A DNA stretch of 16,125 bases from CAINEC01 sp046073825 (GCA_046073825.1 JBJTMY010000155.1:1-16125); one strand, 5' to 3'. Positions 1 through 8,034 are shown, numbered from the stretch's first letter. A program made the numbers and translations. Notes: a model not told the origin generated them from the letters alone.

Positions 1-585
1 CACTTCTACGCTATCTGCATTTTCAAAATTTATTGAAACAGCATCTTGAGCAGGATGTGGATAAACAGTAAAATTCTTAATTACATTTTCTGAAATCCCT
101 ACTGGTGAAGGCGGAATATATTTCGTACTACAAAGCGTACCATTCAAATACCCTTTTAGCGTAAAGATACTTCCGTTTGTAAATGATGGTGCCAGCAAAT
201 TAAATTTCACTAATGCAAGCGTAGTATCATTTGTACAAGGAGTAAATGTACTAGAGGTAAATCGAATAGTTGAATCAATTAAAAAATAATTAGACAATCC
301 TTGTAAATAAGTTGTCACATTAATTGTAGTGTCATATTGTAAAACACTATGATCATATTTCAATGAAAAATCAACTGAGTAAACTAGATCATCTGATTTA
401 ATAGAAACTGGAATTTGTATAGCACCAGTTGCTCCTGTTAATTGAGAACAATCAAAGATGACAGAATCTAATGCATCTATTGTTTGAACATCTAATTGCC
501 CAGGATTTGAAGTTGATGTACTTTGTTGTGCCATTAAGGTACAAGCAAGAAACATAAACAAGTTAATAAGTAATATTTTTTTCAT
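1..585 (-). CDS. Secreted T9SS cargo protein with a cohesin-like domain (3' part cut off by window edge)
   Basis: Reading from an ATG at 585, the minus strand is open for 195 codons to the window edge, so the C-terminus is missing. Residues 1-19 form a signal peptide (KK, hydrophobic core, LMA|Q cleavage); a Cys at 15 makes a weak lipobox-like FLAC, but signal peptidase I cleavage fits better. Residues about 43-150 resemble a cohesin/CBM-like beta-sandwich: a 'YSVDFSLKYDHSVLQY' strand pair, then 'LALVKFNLLAP' and 'GSIFTLKG'. This resembles the cohesin-like modules of the 1134-aa protein next door. From about residue 168, 'IKNFTVYPHPAQDAVSINF' is the opening of a T9SS type A sorting domain, with His in place of the usual Asn in YPNP. 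The protein is therefore probably exported by the Por system and attached to, or released from, the cell surface. The gene lies 75 bases downstream of the 1134-aa gene, beyond a terminator; I saw no clear promoter. Its ligand is unknown. Confidence 0.85.
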   Translation of the reverse strand, partial: MKKILLINLFMFLACTLMAQQSTSTSNPGQLDVQTIDALDSVIFDCSQLTGATGAIQIPVSIKSDDLVYSVDFSLKYDHSVLQYDTTINVTTYLQGLSNYFLIDSTIRFTSSTFTPCTNDTTLALVKFNLLAPSFTNGSIFTLKGYLNGTLCSTKYIPPSPVGISENVIKNFTVYPHPAQDAVSINFENADSVEV

Positions 586-604
586 TGCGTGTATGTTAGT
601 GTAT

Positions 605-645
605 TGATAAAAAAGGTCGGATCAAAAAGCTTGAACCGACCTTTT
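605..645 (-). terminator. Rho-independent terminator after the 1134-aa gene
   Basis: A perfect 10-bp stem (611-620 with 636-645, core GGTCGG/CCGACC) encloses a 15-base loop that can form a further 4-bp stem (622-625 with 631-634). Read on the minus strand the hairpin is followed directly by a run of six T (plus-strand A run ending at 614). It begins 16 bases after the stop codon of the 1134-aa gene, so it should end that transcript before the small gene starting at 585. Confidence 0.85.
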
Positions 646-660
646 AAGGTTTGAAAAATA

Positions 661-3600
661 TTATTTGTTTACTACTACTTTCTTTACAGAAACGTTTGTT
701 CCGTTATAAACTTTCATTAAGTAAACACCATTAGCGATAGAAGCAGTACTGATTGAAGCAGCTTCGTTTGCTAATACATTTGTTTGATAGATAACCTGAC
801 GGCCAGATACATCAACTAATTGTACAGTTGCATCTTCACTTACTACTACATTAATCATATCCGTAGCAGGGTTAGGATAAACATTAACAATAGCACCAGC
901 ACCTGAAATTTGCCCGTTAGCGACTTCAAATGCTACACGCTCACCATTGATGTAAGCAGCAACTGCGTTGAAATCGTTAGCAGAAACTACATGACTTCCG
1001 ATAGCAAACTTTACATTTAATATTTGAGTATTTAATGCATAGTTTGTTAAGCTGTTAGATGTGAAACGTAATGTTTGATCATCATTATTGAAGTTAGATA
1101 ATGTTTCCATTGAGTTAGTTCTGTCAACTATTGAATTGAATGACATTGCAGAAGTATTGAATTGTAAAGCAAAGTCTAATGAATTAACATTTTGATTAGA
1201 AGAAATCAATACAGGTACATTGATATAACCATTCTCAACATTTGCTTTTGATAAATCCATTAATACTTTTTCAGATGAACGGAAAGCATTATTAGGAGAA
1301 ACTGTTGCATAGTTACCATCAATATCTCCAATTAAAATACCTTTATACGTCATGGTTGAAATTGTAGGACAAGCTGTAGAAGTTACAGCATTTACAGGAG
1401 AACAGAATGACAATACAGGCACTTTGTACTTAGAGAAACCAACACCATCATTGTTTGGATAAGTAGCAGAGATAGTAAATGCTGTATTAGTTGCAACCGT
1501 TGCTGTATCTACAAAACTCCAGTCTTTAGATAACTGTCCGTTAGAAACACCTTGAGCATTATAGTTCCAAGCTTGACGGAACTCACCAATTAATAATACA
1601 GCGCGTTGATTAATTTGAGAAACGTCACCAGCAGATACAACACCGTCTTGGTTAACATCCATTGCAATAATTTGATATACATTTGGAATAAATGTAATAT
1701 CATTTAATAACACTTGACGTGCTCTTAATGCATCAAATCCATTGATTACTGGTTGCATATCTGTAGTAGCAGGAATATCTTTATTGATATTGATGTTTTC
1801 TCCATCGTTCACATTGTAACTGAAATTACCTAAAGTATCAGGGTTAGTTACTGTTGATGAGGGTGCGTTGCAGCTTGCATTGTTACCGTTGATAGATGTA
1901 GCTAAATATTGATTTGGATTAGCTGAGTTGTACTTAATTGGAGAATTATTAGACCAGAATGTTAACTTTCCAGTGTAAGAAGAATCCTTATAAGCTTGAT
2001 AGGTTCCTGATTGAACTAGCTTTCCTGTAACACCATTGAAATAACTTTCTTGTAAAGAAGAAATAGAAACATTTGTAGTGTCTGTAGAAGTAAAGGCCGC
2101 TTTCTTTGTAAATTCAACACAGAAAACTTTTCCTTTACCACTGAATTTAGTAGATGCAGGAGCTGCAGAGTTTAAAAATAAAGCAATTGTAATTTTACCA
2201 TTTGTAGTATCAATACTATTAATTGCTGTAACGTAAGATGGATTGATTAAATCACTATAAATAGTAATATTCCCAGTTGGACTTAGTTTAGTTTTATTGT
2301 AGTTCATTACTACATCATATCCAATTACATCCTTAACTGTATCATTCGCTACTACTGGCAAACAAAAAGTTGATTCAGAACATGTAGCTGTAGTTGACTG
2401 TACAAAATATGGCAATGCGTTTGGATCTGCTACGTTGATTACAACAGCAGAAGATGTAGTAACAGCACCACGATTATCTTTCGCTTTAACAGTGATAGAA
2501 GCATTTCCGATAACACTGGTCCATGCAAATGAATATGGAGCTGTTACATCAGTTCCTACTAATGAACCATTAACATAGAAACTAACTGTATCTACAGTAC
2601 CGTCGCCATCCGTAGCATTAGCAGTAATGTTTACAACTGCAGGCGCTGTATATAATGCACCAGCACTAGGAGCAGTTATTGAACAAGTAGGAGGAACATT
2701 ATTTAAAACTGTAACACCAACAGCTGCTGATGTTGTTGTTGCACCTAAGTTATCCGTAGCTATAGCAGTGATTGAATGAGAACCTAAAACTGCTGTCCAT
2801 GTTGCAGTATAAGGAGATGTAACATCAGTTCCGATGGATGAACCATCAACAAAAAATTGAACAGAAGCCACAGAACCATTATCCGTAGCATTTGCTGTAA
2901 TATTAACTACATCACCTGTGATTAAACTAGCACCATTTGTTGGAGCTGTAATAGCACAAGTTGGTGCGGGGTTAGCAGATACGGTAATTGTTATGGTTGC
3001 AGTTGTTACTCCACCTTGATCATCAGTTGCAGTTGCAGTTAATGTATGGCTTCCAACAACTCCAGTATAAGATGCAGTATAAGGAGCAGTAGCATCAACA
3101 CCTACAGAAACACCATCCACTTTGAATTCAACTTGAGTAATTGTACCATCAGCATCTGTTGCATTAGCCGCTAAACTGATTGAAGAACCAGTGATAAAAC
3201 TTGCACCGTTAGTAGGTGAAGTAAAAGATACTACTGGTAATGCATTTGGAGCACCAACTGTTCCTGATAAACTTGAAATTGTAATTTCAGCTCCAGTTGG
3301 ATTTGATGATACGAAGTTTTGTACCCCACCTGTTGGAGTACCAACCTGAATATTTAATGCATAAGTTAAAATACCTGTAGTTGTAAACTGACCAAGTAAT
3401 ACACGGTTTGTTGCAGTTGGTCCAGTTGAACCATTTAAAGAAGCGATTGATCCATTAGAAGTTGTGAATGAACCTCCAATTCCACTTAATGCATCAACTA
3501 CACCTAAGTCGCCATTACCAGTATTGTTGATACCTACAAACGTTACTGCTTGAGGAGCAGAAACTACTTGTCCATCTTGAACAGAGATGGCGATACCTGC

Positions 3601-4065
3601 AGAAGGATCCGCGTTAGCTAAGATGCCATTTGCATTACCTACTGAACCATCAGTATCTTCTGTCTTTAATACACCCATTTTACCAGCACTTGTAGCGCCT
3701 ACTGAGAACCAAGAATCTAACATGGTTGCATTCTTTCTGTTGTTAGCAGCAGAGATACCATTAGGACTTGTTGAACCATAATTTTCTTCATTGAAGAAAG
3801 TAGTAGTAGTAGAAATTGATAATGGGTGAGCTGCAACTCCATATAATGCCTGGAATTTATAGCCAGGTAATAAGTCAGCGTAGATACGGTAAGTAACCGA
3901 TCCTGCTGGTAAATTACCCCCAGCTGCATTTGCGCTTCCTGTTGAGTCAGCTGCATTTGAAACGTAATATTTTTCAATGATTACGTTTTCTAACCCGTTT
4001 TGTGCATTTGATTTAGTTGCAAAAAACGCCGTTAAAACAATGATTAAACTAAATATTTTTTTCAT
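661..4065 (-). CDS. Large modular T9SS surface protein: paralogous N-domain, three Ig-like domains, two cohesin-like modules, dockerin-like motif, sorting domain
   Basis: This 1134-aa exported protein has a signal peptide at 1-21 (SNA|Q). Residues 23-268 are the N-terminal domain shared with three other proteins in the window (YRIYAD 59-64, MLDSWFSVGA 115-124, VLLGQFTTTG 222-231, GTPTGG 242-247). Three bacterial Ig-like domains follow at about 277-362, 370-453 and 460-545, each with 'ANATD...VxFxVDG...PYxAxWT...GSHxxTAxATD'. Residues 552-690 look cohesin-like ('GYDVVMNYNKTKL', 'GKGKVFCVEF'). Residues 770-830 are dockerin-like, with the calcium-loop sequence DVNQDGVVSAGD at 803-814. A second cohesin-like module spans about 930-1045. 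A T9SS type A sorting domain ends the protein ('VNVYPNP' at 1060-1066, 'GVYLMKVYNG', terminal 'KKVVVNK'). It lies 40 bases downstream of the 557-aa gene, probably in the same transcript. The role is likely adhesive or scaffolding at the cell surface, and no catalytic motif was seen. The domain boundaries and the cohesin/dockerin names rest on visible pattern only. Confidence 0.9.
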   Translation of the reverse strand: MKKIFSLIIVLTAFFATKSNAQNGLENVIIEKYYVSNAADSTGSANAAGGNLPAGSVTYRIYADLLPGYKFQALYGVAAHPLSISTTTTFFNEENYGSTSPNGISAANNRKNATMLDSWFSVGATSAGKMGVLKTEDTDGSVGNANGILANADPSAGIAISVQDGQVVSAPQAVTFVGINNTGNGDLGVVDALSGIGGSFTTSNGSIASLNGSTGPTATNRVLLGQFTTTGILTYALNIQVGTPTGGVQNFVSSNPTGAEITISSLSGTVGAPNALPVVSFTSPTNGASFITGSSISLAANATDADGTITQVEFKVDGVSVGVDATAPYTASYTGVVGSHTLTATATDDQGGVTTATITITVSANPAPTCAITAPTNGASLITGDVVNITANATDNGSVASVQFFVDGSSIGTDVTSPYTATWTAVLGSHSITAIATDNLGATTTSAAVGVTVLNNVPPTCSITAPSAGALYTAPAVVNITANATDGDGTVDTVSFYVNGSLVGTDVTAPYSFAWTSVIGNASITVKAKDNRGAVTTSSAVVINVADPNALPYFVQSTTATCSESTFCLPVVANDTVKDVIGYDVVMNYNKTKLSPTGNITIYSDLINPSYVTAINSIDTTNGKITIALFLNSAAPASTKFSGKGKVFCVEFTKKAAFTSTDTTNVSISSLQESYFNGVTGKLVQSGTYQAYKDSSYTGKLTFWSNNSPIKYNSANPNQYLATSINGNNASCNAPSSTVTNPDTLGNFSYNVNDGENININKDIPATTDMQPVINGFDALRARQVLLNDITFIPNVYQIIAMDVNQDGVVSAGDVSQINQRAVLLIGEFRQAWNYNAQGVSNGQLSKDWSFVDTATVATNTAFTISATYPNNDGVGFSKYKVPVLSFCSPVNAVTSTACPTISTMTYKGILIGDIDGNYATVSPNNAFRSSEKVLMDLSKANVENGYINVPVLISSNQNVNSLDFALQFNTSAMSFNSIVDRTNSMETLSNFNNDDQTLRFTSNSLTNYALNTQILNVKFAIGSHVVSANDFNAVAAYINGERVAFEVANGQISGAGAIVNVYPNPATDMINVVVSEDATVQLVDVSGRQVIYQTNVLANEAASISTASIANGVYLMKVYNGTNVSVKKVVVNK
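2431..3237 (-). repeat. Three tandem Ig-like domain repeats within the 1134-aa gene
   Basis: Three units of about 84-86 codons are separated by linkers of 6-7 residues. All three keep an A-P-[TS]-[NA]-G-A-like start, the 'NATD' turn, 'V.F.V[DN]G...G.D.T.PY', 'GSH' or 'GNA', and 'A.D..G..TT'. The pattern matches bacterial Ig domains of the Big_7/Big_9 kind found in adhesins. The second and third units are preceded by a Cys (residues 370 and 461) absent from the first, which suggests unit-by-unit duplication. Confidence 0.85.
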
Positions 4066-4105
4066 AAAATATGTTTGTGAATACTATTCTAATTTGAATT
4101 TTAAA

Positions 4106-5779
4106 TTATTGACAAGACTGATTGAACTGTCCTAATAAGATTAAGAAGTCAACATTGTTTGTTATACCGTCAGCATTGATATCTGTAGGACAAGGTTGTA
4201 ATCCACTTGTTACATTGATCAACTGAGTATAAGCCCAGTTTGATAACCAGTTTTTACCTGTTGCTGGGAATGCTCCTTTGTAAGATACTGGAGTATAGAA
4301 ACCATCATAAGGTGCTGTCGGACATCCAGCAGCGTTAGTAATCTGCGGATTAGGAATTGCATCAAACTTAGTTGTAACTGCATTCGTTGTGAAGTTTGCA
4401 GCCCAAGTTGGAACGAATCCAGGTAATGAAGCAGAAGTTGTATTTAAATCTGTTGTATAAAACTGTGCTGTATCAGAAGATGCAAAAGCGGTTACTCCGT
4501 TTTTATCTAAAGCGAAATCTTTAGTCATTCCAACGAAAGCATTACATTTAATCTTTAAACTATTTGATCCATTACCACCTGTGTTTGCCCAGTTATGATA
4601 TGATTCACTTGTACCTGTTCTTGTTCCTAACGACTTAATTAAATTTAAACCATAACGGAAGTTTGCGAAAATTGAATTATAAATTTCACCTTCTGTTAAT
4701 TCTTTTGCTTCTATAGCAGCTAAACCAGAGTTATCAGATGATAAGGTAGTTTTTACATTACCAATCATTGTAGCATTATAAATTACAGGATGTGAACGCG
4801 GAGTGATGTTTGATTTTTGATCGTCAGCATCCATTTCAAAACCGTTATCAGCATCAGCACTTGCAGTTGTATCTGCTGTTTTAATACCAAATACGAATTG
4901 TGCTTTCCCTGAGTAAGCATCATCCCAGTCAAACATATCGTCATTACCAAATAGTGTTGCAAAGTTTTTCACGTTTACAGTACCACCCCAGAATTCCATT
5001 GCGTCATCTGCGCATGAAATAACTTCAATATGATCGATTGTTGTTCCACGACCTACTGATCCTAATGATAATCCATTTAACTCTCCACCTAATACAAGGA
5101 TAGCTCCTGAGTGACGAATTGAAACATAAGTCATGATACCAGAGTTATCATTGTCATCAAATGTTTCACCTGCTGTTAAATCAGCACCGAACTGATCACG
5201 GTAGTTAGTTGAGTTGAATCCTTCGAAAGTACCTAATCCGTCAGCTACGCAAATCTTACCAGCTGTACCAACAGCAAATGGACCGTTGTTAGCTAATTTT
5301 AAGTTGTTAGTTGCTTTACCAGCGATACAGATACCACCCCACTTACCTTTATTTGATAAAGCATAAGTTCCGTCCATTGGATCAGCTTCTGCTGTAAATA
5401 CAATCTGACATCCTTCTGTTCCGTTTGCGAAAATCTTACCTCCTCTTGAAACTGTTAATGCAGTTGAAGAGTCAGCAGTTGAATAAGCACGAGCTTTAAC
5501 AACAACACCAGGGTTGATAGTTAACGACTTTCCACTAGGCACATAAATTTTTTTATCAAGAATGTACAACTTTGAACAATCTAAAATAGTGTTTGTTGCT
5601 GTTAACTCTCCGTCAGTAGATCCACCAACAGCAGCTAATGATGATAATAAAACTGTAGGACGAGAAGATACAGATGGACATCCACAATCTGCTCCTAAGT
5701 TTGTTTGGGCAAACGAAGTTGTTGCCAATGCAAATACAGCTGATGCTGCTAATGCAATTCTTGTAATTAATTTTTTCAT
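4106..5779 (-). CDS. Secreted beta-helix-like surface protein with C-terminal dockerin-like calcium loop
   Basis: This 557-aa protein has a signal peptide at 1-24 (TSFA|Q). Residues about 60-400 carry a repetitive Gly/Asn/Asp-rich pattern: 'KSLTINPGVVVKA', 'GGKIFANGTEGCQIVFTA', 'KGKWGGICIAGKA', 'RGTTIDHIEVISCADDAMEFWGGTVNVKN'. It suggests a right-handed parallel beta-helix of the kind common in Bacteroidota secreted proteins. 'YKGAFPATGKNWLSNWAY' (500-517) resembles the conserved tail of that group. The end is unusual: instead of a T9SS sorting domain there is a short Cys-flanked EF-hand-like stretch, DINADGITNNVDF (533-545), followed by 'LILLGQFNQSC', resembling half a type I dockerin repeat. 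No polysaccharide lyase or hydrolase catalytic set was identifiable. It has its own candidate promoter and probably heads a two-gene operon with the 1134-aa gene. A surface ligand-binding role linked to the nearby TonB receptor is inference. Confidence 0.85.
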   Translation of the reverse strand: MKKLITRIALAASAVFALATTSFAQTNLGADCGCPSVSSRPTVLLSSLAAVGGSTDGELTATNTILDCSKLYILDKKIYVPSGKSLTINPGVVVKARAYSTADSSTALTVSRGGKIFANGTEGCQIVFTAEADPMDGTYALSNKGKWGGICIAGKATNNLKLANNGPFAVGTAGKICVADGLGTFEGFNSTNYRDQFGADLTAGETFDDNDNSGIMTYVSIRHSGAILVLGGELNGLSLGSVGRGTTIDHIEVISCADDAMEFWGGTVNVKNFATLFGNDDMFDWDDAYSGKAQFVFGIKTADTTASADADNGFEMDADDQKSNITPRSHPVIYNATMIGNVKTTLSSDNSGLAAIEAKELTEGEIYNSIFANFRYGLNLIKSLGTRTGTSESYHNWANTGGNGSNSLKIKCNAFVGMTKDFALDKNGVTAFASSDTAQFYTTDLNTTSASLPGFVPTWAANFTTNAVTTKFDAIPNPQITNAAGCPTAPYDGFYTPVSYKGAFPATGKNWLSNWAYTQLINVTSGLQPCPTDINADGITNNVDFLILLGQFNQSCQ

Positions 5780-5814
5780 TGGATTTATAAATTTGGTTTT
5801 TGAATTTCCTGAAC

Positions 5815-5822
5815 CAAAAGTA
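5815..5822 (-). promoter_or_regulatory. Candidate Bacteroidota -7 promoter element for the 557-aa gene
   Basis: On the minus strand this reads TACTTTTG, an exact match to the Bacteroidota sigma -7 consensus TAnnTTTG. It lies 35 bases upstream of the start codon, giving a short leader of about 30 bases. The -33 box is poor (TTTCAC at about 5843-5848, no TTG), so the call rests mainly on position: just after the terminator of the preceding operon and before an otherwise promoterless gene. Confidence 0.4.
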
Positions 5823-5916
5823 GATGCCCAACAAAAATTTAAGTGAAAGAATAACTTATGAAATCTTTACCTTTAAGGAACTTTAATGTTAAGGGATTTA
5901 CGCTGAAAATAGATTC

Positions 5917-5924
5917 TGTTAACA
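5917..5924. promoter_or_regulatory. TGTTAACA palindrome upstream of the 557-aa gene
   Basis: This is a perfect 8-bp palindrome centred about 141 bases upstream of the start codon at 5779. The same octamer occurs at similar distances upstream of two other minus-strand genes (12383 and 13626), and I found it nowhere else in the window. It could be an operator, but a chance match in AT-rich DNA is possible. Confidence 0.25.
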
Positions 5925-5930
5925 TTAAAA

Positions 5931-5953
5931 TAAAAAAGGCCCCGAAGGACCTT
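5931..5953 (-). terminator. Rho-independent terminator with UUCG tetraloop after the FISUMP gene
   Basis: Read on the minus strand: AAGGUCC, UUCG loop, GGGCCUU, then six U. The 7-bp stem contains one G-U wobble that pairs only in the minus-strand RNA (it is a C/A mismatch on the plus strand), which fixes the direction. The C(UUCG)G tetraloop is an exceptionally stable cap. It starts 19 bases after the FISUMP stop codon and should close the operon that begins at 12250. Confidence 0.9.
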
Positions 5954-5972
5954 CATTTATACTTGATTTCGC

Positions 5973-6716
5973 TTAATCTTTTACGCATCGCACACTGAAT
6001 CCGTATCCGTTTTCCGAATGCGATCGTAGGATAGAAGTCTTTTTGTAATCCATATATCGATACAGTAATTCTCCACTGTTTACGTCCGTTGTGGTAGTCC
6101 ACCAAAATCCTGTATGCAATAAACCAGGATCACCAAATATTCCATTAGGTAACCTGCAGCTTCCTGCAGAAGCAGAAAATCCCGATTCATTGGTAGGCCA
6201 TAAGTCAGTGTAACGCGTCCAGCCTTGAGAGCCCGCAATTTTTAGTTTTTGTGCTTCATCACTTCCACGCCATCCAAATAAATTTGAGGTAGCTGCCGAC
6301 ATGCCTTGAGCTTGCTCTAGATTTTTCCATTCTTCATCAGAAGCTATATGCCATCCTTGTGGAGCTAATCCTTTTAAATTTAAAACAGCATAAGCATTAT
6401 AAAGTAATCCTGGGGCTGCACTTAAATTATTATATAAACAATATGCTGCCAATGTATCATTCCAATTATTACTTGTTTGTCCATCTAAAATAGTTGTGCC
6501 ATCTCTGTATGTTTTTACTTTCAGATTTTCAGCCATCCACCATTTACCATTAATTTTTACCGTTTTGTACACGTTACCATCAATATCTGTCATTGTACCT
6601 GTTTCATTAACAACAGCAGGTTTTGTTTCTTCATCATTGCATGCACTTAAAACAAAAGTTAAGGTGAAAAATGAAAATAATATAACAAGGCTTCTTATTA
6701 AACGATTCGCTTTCAT
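5973..6716 (-). CDS. FISUMP-domain lipoprotein
   Basis: This 247-aa protein has a lipoprotein signal: basic N-terminus, hydrophobic core and lipobox LSAC with the acylated Cys at 26. From about residue 45 to the end it matches the Fibrobacter succinogenes major paralogous (FISUMP) domain: 'TDIDGNVYKTVKINGKWWMAENL', a 'YNAYAVLN...APQGWHIASDEEW' block, 'NESGFSASAGSCR' (176-188), 'GFWWTTT' (203-209) and the closing 'GYGFSVRCVKD'. The domain has a C-type-lectin-like or sulfatase-modifying-factor-like look and occurs widely in Bacteroidota and Fibrobacteres surface proteins; its biochemical role is not established. The length is normal for a single-domain member. The start lies only 3 bases after the stop of the 436-aa gene, so it is the last gene of the TonB-receptor operon, followed by a strong terminator. 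It probably sits on the outer membrane beside the receptor; that location is inferred. Confidence 0.9.
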   Translation of the reverse strand: MKANRLIRSLVILFSFFTLTFVLSACNDEETKPAVVNETGTMTDIDGNVYKTVKINGKWWMAENLKVKTYRDGTTILDGQTSNNWNDTLAAYCLYNNLSAAPGLLYNAYAVLNLKGLAPQGWHIASDEEWKNLEQAQGMSAATSNLFGWRGSDEAQKLKIAGSQGWTRYTDLWPTNESGFSASAGSCRLPNGIFGDPGLLHTGFWWTTTTDVNSGELLYRYMDYKKTSILRSHSENGYGFSVRCVKD

Positions 6717-6719
6717 GCT

Positions 6720-8030
6720 TTAATTTTTAATAATAACTTTTGATTGAATTTGATCTTGCGATAAGCATTTTAAAATATAAACTCCACTTACCAAATTAGA
6801 CAATGAAATATTTTTCGACCAAAATCCTTCCCTCACATTGTCGGAGAAATTCATGATTTCTTTCCCGTATGAATTCATTAAGATGAAATTAGTTTCTCCA
6901 ATATTTATTTCTCCATCAAGATTAATTGTAATATCATTTGATGTTGGATTTGGATAAACCGACATCAAGCGGTTGCCAGTATTAATCGAAGGACAAACAA
7001 AAGCAATATCACGATCATTGCAATAGCCAGGATAACAACACATCTCAGGAACTGAATAGTTTGCATCTGGATCATAGTTACAAGCCAATGTATCCATACA
7101 TCCTAATCTTACCAAGGTTAAACATTTGGTAGAATCGTTACATGCATTTTGTGCATTGTATTCAATATAGTGAGGATCTAAACAACCACATTGTGGTGGG
7201 TATTTTAATAAAGGAAATGATTTATAAATTTCATTTTGAATGGTAGTATCGTTTCCACTTGCAACATAATTTACAGTAGTTCCACTACTATCAATTACTG
7301 AAATGTTTAATTCAAAGGCTAGTTGTCCCGCAGTAGTAAACTGCCCCACTAAAACGTTATTTCCAACTCCTTGCCCTCCAAGTCCACCGCTATATTGAAG
7401 TGTTGCATTAGGAGTAATAAATTCTTTAGCTGTATCACTTCCAAAAATAGATGAATCATTCAGCGAACCTATCAACGGCATATCACCTCCTACTTGATAG
7501 TTCGTAGCCAATACTGGAGAAAGAATCAAACCGTCTTGCACGGATATAGGTGTGCCAGCACTTGCGTCTGAATTGCTCAATAAATTCTGATCATTATTAT
7601 TTCCGCCTACAATTGATCCGTCATTATCATCCGACTTCAAAATTCCATGATGCTTGTTTGTTGCAGCACCAATCGTCATCCATGTATCCAAACCAACAGT
7701 ACTAATTGCTAAATCATTTTTATTAATTTTAAATCCGTAGGTACCTCCGTTAGAAGAATTCAACGTATCATTATTAAAAAATGGTTGTGTACTTTTTACT
7801 TTTAATAAATGTAATGAATCAGCAAATATTCGAGTTACCTTACTTCCTCCTGTTAAATCAATAAATACGCGATAGGTCACAGCACCTTGTTGCAATTGAC
7901 CACCATCTGTATTTGATAAATCGTTTGCATCAGGTAGGTAATACTTCTCTACGATTACATTTTGAATTTGCGCCTGTGTGTTTAATCCAATAAACAAAAA
8001 CAGAAATAGAAATTTAACTATTGATTTCAT
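6720..8030 (-). CDS. T9SS-secreted protein of the locus paralog family with a Cys-rich repeat region
   Basis: This 436-aa protein has a signal peptide at 1-20 (TQA|Q). Residues 22-270 are the most diverged copy of the shared N-terminal domain: 'VIVEKYYLPDANDL', 'TYRVFID' at 52-58, GLDTWMTIGA at 113-122 in place of MLDSWxSVGA, VLVGQFTTAG at 226-235, and 'VNYVASGND'. Residues 281-346 form a Cys-rich segment with two copies of a 'GC-x-D-x2-A-x-NYxPxA'-like unit ('CGCLDPHYIEYNAQNAC' and 'GCMDTLACNYDPDAN'), a spacer pattern I recall from many Bacteroidota T9SS proteins. A T9SS type A sorting domain runs from about 354 to the end ('MSVYPNPTSNDITINL', 'SGVYILKCLS', terminal 'KVIIKN'). It starts 4 bases after the TonB receptor stop and ends 3 bases before the FISUMP gene, so co-expression is very likely. 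It may act as an extracellular partner of the receptor. Confidence 0.9.
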   Translation of the reverse strand: MKSIVKFLFLFLFIGLNTQAQIQNVIVEKYYLPDANDLSNTDGGQLQQGAVTYRVFIDLTGGSKVTRIFADSLHLLKVKSTQPFFNNDTLNSSNGGTYGFKINKNDLAISTVGLDTWMTIGAATNKHHGILKSDDNDGSIVGGNNNDQNLLSNSDASAGTPISVQDGLILSPVLATNYQVGGDMPLIGSLNDSSIFGSDTAKEFITPNATLQYSGGLGGQGVGNNVLVGQFTTAGQLAFELNISVIDSSGTTVNYVASGNDTTIQNEIYKSFPLLKYPPQCGCLDPHYIEYNAQNACNDSTKCLTLVRLGCMDTLACNYDPDANYSVPEMCCYPGYCNDRDIAFVCPSINTGNRLMSVYPNPTSNDITINLDGEINIGETNFILMNSYGKEIMNFSDNVREGFWSKNISLSNLVSGVYILKCLSQDQIQSKVIIKN

Positions 8031-8034
8031 TTTA

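Noticed and set aside
2431..3237. Repeats in the 1134-aa gene as a CRISPR-like or mobile-element repeat
   Set aside because: The units are long, imperfect, in frame and encode Ig-like domains; there are no short identical repeats with spacers, terminal inverted repeats or transposase.
3587..3781. Short plus-strand and alternate-frame open frames inside the large minus-strand genes (for example 3587-3781, 5562-5846, 10451-10744, 11835-12050, 14623-14832)
   Set aside because: All lie opposite or out of frame within well-supported genes. They have no domain resemblance, signal peptide or promoter and are expected by chance where long genes lack stops on the other strand.
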